Part shown: in pieces, positions 7,105-9,474 of the stretch | How the letters are laid out: each line of letters opens with the position of its first letter | Numbering within the stretch: position 1 is the stretch's first letter | Origin: Candidatus Competibacteraceae bacterium | GTDB taxonomy: Bacteria > Pseudomonadota > Gammaproteobacteria > Competibacterales > Competibacteraceae | DNA length: 9,474 bases | Reading direction: 5' to 3' | NCBI GenBank assembly: GCA_003527885.1 | Contig: DPWB01000194.1 | Location: 1-9,474 of the forward strand | Notes under the pieces: generated by a model | Databases searched by the model: none | Seen by the model: only the letters and a program-made list of their open reading frames with translations | What the model was told of the DNA's origin: nothing | Position numbers and translations under genes: made by a program

Positions 7105-7986
7105 TCAGGGCGGACCGGGCGGCAGATAATCCAGCAGCAGCCCGCAAAAGACCACCAGCCCGAAACCGTTGTTGTTGAGAAACGCCTTGAAGCACTCCTC
7201 CGGCGCGCGGTCGCGGATCAGATATTGCTGGTACAACGCAAACCAAGCCGCCGCGAACACCGCTAAATAGTAAATCCAGCCGCGCCCGGCCAGCAGCCCG
7301 ATGACCGCCAACAAGCCCAGCAGCGTCGCTTGCAGATAGGCGATGATGCGCTTGTCGCGCTCGCCGAACCAAAGTGCGGTGGATTTGACGCCGATCTTGC
7401 GGTCGTCCTCCCGATCCACCATGGCGTATTGGGTGTCGTAGATCACCGCCCAGAGCACGTTTCCGAGAAACAACAGCCAGGCAATCGCGGGAAGACTGTC
7501 GGTCACCGCCGCGTAGGCCATCGGGATGCCCCAGCCGAACGCCGCGCCGAGATGCGCTTGCGGCAGGTGGTGGAACCGTTTCATGAACGGGTAAGTCGCG
7601 GCCAGCGCCAGCCCGACGAACGACAGCTTGACGGTCAAGGCGTTCTGGGTCAGCACCAGCGCGAAGGCCAGCAGGCTCAGACCGGCCGCGAGCCTGATCG
7701 CTTCGCTCAGGCTGACCCGGCCGGCCGCCAGCGGCCGGTCGCGGGTGCGGGCGACATGCGGGTCGAACTGGCGGTCGGCGATGTCGTTCATCACGCAGCC
7801 GGCGGAGCGCATCAGCGCCACGCCGAGGACGAAAACGAGCACGGCGCCGCGCGGCGGCTGGCCGTCGCCGGCGAGCCACAGCGCCCACAGCGTCGGCCAC
7901 AGCAGCAGGTAGATGCCGATGGGGCGGTGCAGGCGCATCAGCAACGCATATTCGCACAAGCGGTTTTCAAGGCGTTCGACTGTCAT
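7105..7986 (-). CDS. ubiA: 4-hydroxybenzoate polyprenyltransferase
   Basis: An integral membrane enzyme that joins a polyprenyl chain to 4-hydroxybenzoate, the second step of ubiquinone synthesis. It has 293 residues from ATG 7986-7984; E. coli UbiA has 290. Both prenyl-diphosphate/Mg-binding aspartate motifs are present: NDIADRQFD at 67-75 followed by [10 protein letters not shown], and [20 protein letters not shown] at about 183-202. Eight or nine hydrophobic helices cover the sequence. The ATG lies 2 nt after the ubiC stop; a TTG two codons upstream overlaps that stop and is less likely. The ribosome site is poor, which fits translation coupled to ubiC. The order ubiC-ubiA is the classical one. 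It differs from MenA and haem-O synthase by its motif spacing and by its partner gene. Confidence 0.97.
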   Translation of the reverse strand: MTVERLENRLCEYALLMRLHRPIGIYLLLWPTLWALWLAGDGQPPRGAVLVFVLGVALMRSAGCVMNDIADRQFDPHVARTRDRPLAAGRVSLSEAIRLAAGLSLLAFALVLTQNALTVKLSFVGLALAATYPFMKRFHHLPQAHLGAAFGWGIPMAYAAVTDSLPAIAWLLFLGNVLWAVIYDTQYAMVDREDDRKIGVKSTALWFGERDKRIIAYLQATLLGLLAVIGLLAGRGWIYYLAVFAAAWFALYQQYLIRDRAPEECFKAFLNNNGFGLVVFCGLLLDYLPPGPP

Positions 7987-7988
7987 GG

Positions 7989-8582
7989 TCAAGGCGAGTC
8001 CGGGCGGCGGCTAAGTGGCGATACCGGCAGAGCCGGCAGGAAAATCTCCATCACTAACAGGGGATCACCGTCGATTCGGAAGATCGAGCGGCGCCCCCAA
8101 ATGGCCTGCGGCGGCCCGGTAAGGCCGCCAAACGCCCGCCGGTGCAAGCGCTGGCCGGCCGCGATGCGAGCGATTTCGACCGGGCCGCGCCGCACGCCGG
8201 GATCGGCGAACAGCACCGCGCCCAGCGGTTTTGCTCCGATGGTGGTCAGCCGGCGGCTTCGGCCTTGCAGCGTTTGGGCCGGGATCAGGCTGCGGGCGAA
8301 CACCCAAGGCTGTTCGTCGCACAGCAGCTGGACTTCCCGAGTCCACGCCCAGGCGTCCCAGCGCAGCTTCAGAGGGCGCGCTTCGTCCCGGCTGGGGCGC
8401 GTCCAGCCCTGGCTTAACACGCGCACCCGAAAGCGGCCCGCGCAGGTACAGCGCAGGCGTTGGGTCAGCGATCCGGGATCGAACAGCCAAGCGGACAGAC
8501 CATCGGGAATGTCGCGGAGGAAGAGCTGCGAGCGAGGATGCCATCTCGGTAAGCCAGCGGATGGGATACGGTCGGCGCACAA
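7989..8582 (-). CDS. ubiC: Chorismate--pyruvate lyase
   Basis: A soluble enzyme that cleaves chorismate to 4-hydroxybenzoate and pyruvate, the entry step to ubiquinone. It has 197 residues against about 165 in E. coli; the excess is an N-terminal stretch and a short Arg/Pro tail. Family blocks are clear: WLFDPGSLTQRL (32-43), TREVQLLCDEQPWVFARSLIP (about 81-101), PLGAVLF (119-125), RRSIF and LLVMEIFLP (175-183). Arg82 and Glu179 match the E. coli active-site Arg76 and Glu155. The start is uncertain: upstream in frame there is only a TTG (8582-8580) before a TAA at 8609-8607, no ATG or GTG occurs before the conserved region, and no good ribosome site is seen. It is the first gene of a four-gene minus-strand unit and diverges from the secreted-protein gene at 8906. 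Confidence 0.93.
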   Translation of the reverse strand: MCADRIPSAGLPRWHPRSQLFLRDIPDGLSAWLFDPGSLTQRLRCTCAGRFRVRVLSQGWTRPSRDEARPLKLRWDAWAWTREVQLLCDEQPWVFARSLIPAQTLQGRSRRLTTIGAKPLGAVLFADPGVRRGPVEIARIAAGQRLHRRAFGGLTGPPQAIWGRRSIFRIDGDPLLVMEIFLPALPVSPLSRRPDSP

Positions 8583-8609
8583 AGCGATTGTTGGGTGATT
8601 ATGGGTTTA

Positions 8610-8637
8610 AAAATAATTATGGCATGGTTGCCGGCAA
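8610..8637 (-). promoter_or_regulatory. Candidate promoter of the ubiCA unit
   Basis: On the minus strand TTGCCG (8637-8632) is followed 16 nt later by TATTTT (8615-8610); each hexamer matches 4 of 6 sigma-70 consensus positions. Transcription from here would start about 20 nt before the proposed TTG start of ubiC. The local AT-richness stands out against the GC-rich surroundings. Confidence 0.35.
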
Positions 8638-8652
8638 GCGGGGGAACGGCGC

Positions 8653-8679
8653 GGTCAACATTGTCGGCTGATGTTGGCC
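8653..8679. promoter_or_regulatory. Inverted repeat in the divergent region
   Basis: GGTCAACAT and ATGTTGGCC flank a 9-nt loop and can form a 9-bp RNA stem with one G-U pair; the DNA inverted repeat is CAACAT/ATGTTG at its core. No T run follows on either strand, so it is not an intrinsic terminator. An operator for a dimeric regulator is possible; this is inference. Confidence 0.3.
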
Positions 8680-8762
8680 GAAGCGCGCCGGTTTGCCCGT
8701 GGCCTCGACGGGTCAGCGCGGTCGGGGCGATTATTGTTCATGCTGGATTCAGTCCGGGTCTG

Positions 8763-8791
8763 CTGCAATTCAGCCGGGATTTCGCTACACT
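8763..8791 (+). promoter_or_regulatory. Candidate promoter of the DUF6600 gene
   Basis: CTGCAA (8763-8768) and TACACT (8786-8791) are separated by 17 nt. The -10 is a common natural variant; the -35 matches 3 of 6. Initiation would fall near 8798, giving a leader of about 110 nt before the GTG at 8906. Confidence 0.4.
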
Positions 8792-8895
8792 AATCCTTGT
8801 TGTTGATTCAATTAGTTATCCCGAATTTTAAGACGTGGCGCCGCGCTCTGGTACCGTTTTCGAGAACGCGCGGCAATGCGGCCGTTAGTCAGTGC

Positions 8896-8900
8896 GAGGT
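8896..8900 (+). promoter_or_regulatory. Shine-Dalgarno that sets the DUF6600 start
   Basis: GAGGT is followed after 5 nt by the GTG at 8906. An ATG ten codons upstream at 8876 is in frame but has no ribosome site and would put charged residues before the signal peptide, so the GTG start is preferred. Confidence 0.6.
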
Positions 8901-8905
8901 GTCGC

Positions 8906-9363
8906 GTGAAATCAAAGATCGGATGGGCGCTGGCTGCCGGCGCGCTGTTGATGAATGTCGGGTGGAACCCCGCTGACTCGCCGCGCTGGTCCCTGTTGGG
9001 CGGTGCGGCGGCGCGCGCCCAGGTCAGCGTCGATTTCGGCTTTTTCCATGACGAGCTGGCGCCTTACGGCGATTGGCGCCAGCGCGAGCCCTACGGCTGG
9101 GTTTGGTTTCCCGACGTCGGCAGGAACTGGCGGCCCTATACCTTCGGCTATTGGGTGTTCACCGCCGATTATGGCTGGACCTGGATTTCCACCGACCCCT
9201 GGGGTTCGATCCCGTTTCACTACGGCCGCTGGTTTTACGACGAGGGCCGGCGGGCGTGGGCGTGGGTGCCGGGTACCGAATGGGGGCCGGCCTGGGTCGG
9301 CTGGCGCAGCGGCGGCGGTTACATCGGTTGGGCACCGTTGCCGCCTTCGGTCGAGTTCGATGC
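8906..9363 (+). CDS. Secreted Trp/Tyr/Gly-rich DUF6600-type protein (3' end lost at contig end)
   Basis: About 152 genuine residues are present. The N-terminus is a signal peptide: MKSKIGW, a hydrophobic run (ALAAGALLMNVGW), and a likely cut after ARA at about residue 38, so the product should be exported. The rest is a repeated aromatic pattern typical of DUF6600 proteins: LAPYGDW (51-57), YGWVWFPD, WRPYTFGYWVF (75-85), YGWTWISTDPWG (89-100), HYGRW (105-109), WAWVPGTEWGPAWVGWR (118-134) and GYIGWAPLPP (138-147). Proteins of this family are often annotated as hypothetical or FecR-associated; no biochemical role is known to me. The reading frame continues to 9430 only because it reads through library adapter; residues after about Asp152 are false. 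It stands alone on the plus strand, divergent from ubiC, with its own candidate promoter. Confidence 0.85.
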
Positions 9364-9442
9364 CTGTCTCTTATACACATCTCCGAGCCCACGAGACCGT
9401 ACTAGATCTCGTATGCCGTCTTCTGCTTGAAAAAAAAAAAAA
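9364..9442 (+). other. Illumina Nextera adapter read-through with poly-A (assembly artefact)
   Basis: 9364-9382 is CTGTCTCTTATACACATCT, the reverse complement of the Tn5 mosaic end used in Nextera kits. 9383-9397 is CCGAGCCCACGAGAC, the rest of the read-2 adapter. 9398-9405 (CGTACTAG) is an 8-base i7 index, which I recall as N702. 9406-9429 runs from ATCTCGTATG to TCTGCTTG and is the P7 flow-cell end. 9430-9442 is 13 A, the usual signal when a read passes the end of its fragment. The order and lengths are exact for a library molecule. Confidence 0.99.
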
Positions 9443-9474
9443 TACAGTGCAAGATCGATGTGTGCATCGTCTAG
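9443..9474. other. Read noise after adapter
   Basis: 32 bases after the poly-A run with no coding or other pattern. Bases after the end of a library molecule are not genomic, so this should be trimmed with the adapter. Confidence 0.85.

Larger units (their letters stand above)
8583..8905. other. Divergent intergenic region between ubiC and the DUF6600 gene
   Basis: About 323 bp without a gene. It should hold promoters for both directions: an AT-rich patch near 8603-8622 next to ubiC, and a TACACT box at 8786-8791 facing the plus-strand gene. A 9-bp hairpin-capable inverted repeat sits between them. Short open frames here have no family features. No tRNA, insertion sequence or riboswitch was recognised. 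Confidence 0.7.

Noticed and set aside
7070..7957. Long N-terminal extension of the ABM protein within ubiA
   Set aside because: The upstream part is an out-of-frame reading of ubiA, low in complexity and Arg/Ala-rich. The ATG at 7069 has a ribosome site and gives the standard family length.
9364..9382. Tn5-type transposon end, implying a mobile element
   Set aside because: The mosaic end is directly followed by Nextera adapter, index and P7 sequence, so it comes from library preparation.

Overview
The window is a high-GC stretch of a proteobacterial chromosome, most likely gammaproteobacterial. The clues are a ubiC-ubiA pair, an FdnG/H/I-type respiratory formate dehydrogenase that uses selenocysteine, and generally good Shine-Dalgarno sites. 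The genus cannot be read from the sequence. The right end is the end of an assembled contig: the last 111 bases are Illumina Nextera library adapter, a poly-A run and read noise, not genome.

Layout, reading down the minus strand from right to left. (1) 8582-5879 is a compact unit of four genes: chorismate lyase (ubiC), 4-hydroxybenzoate polyprenyltransferase (ubiA), a small antibiotic-biosynthesis-monooxygenase (ABM) fold protein, and an alpha/beta hydrolase. The first two make the first committed intermediates of ubiquinone. (2) 5723-4935 encodes a cytoplasmic protein with an N-terminal DUF4388/PATAN-like domain, a linker built of tandem 24-residue repeats, and a C-terminal 'GPIA' domain. 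(3) 4934-4491 is a 444-bp non-coding gap. It holds a pair of 37-bp direct repeats, a candidate promoter and a possible leader hairpin. (4) 4490-1 is the formate dehydrogenase operon: alpha subunit (1022 aa, with an in-frame UGA at 3902-3900 read as selenocysteine and a SECIS hairpin right after it), the iron-sulfur beta subunit, and the cytochrome b gamma subunit, which runs off the left edge. On the plus strand only one gene is convincing: a secreted Trp/Tyr/Gly-rich DUF6600-type protein starting at 8906 and cut off at 9363 where the adapter begins.

How they fit together: the formate dehydrogenase oxidises formate in the periplasm and passes electrons through Fe-S clusters and haem b to the quinone pool, and ubiC/ubiA supply quinone. 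They are separate transcription units with a gap and an unrelated gene between them, so the link is metabolic rather than an operon.

Most of the window is ordinary core metabolism. The parts worth a second look are the recoded UGA with its SECIS, the repeat pair upstream of the formate dehydrogenase operon, the palindrome-bearing coding repeats in the DUF4388 gene, and the adapter contamination, which creates false protein sequence.
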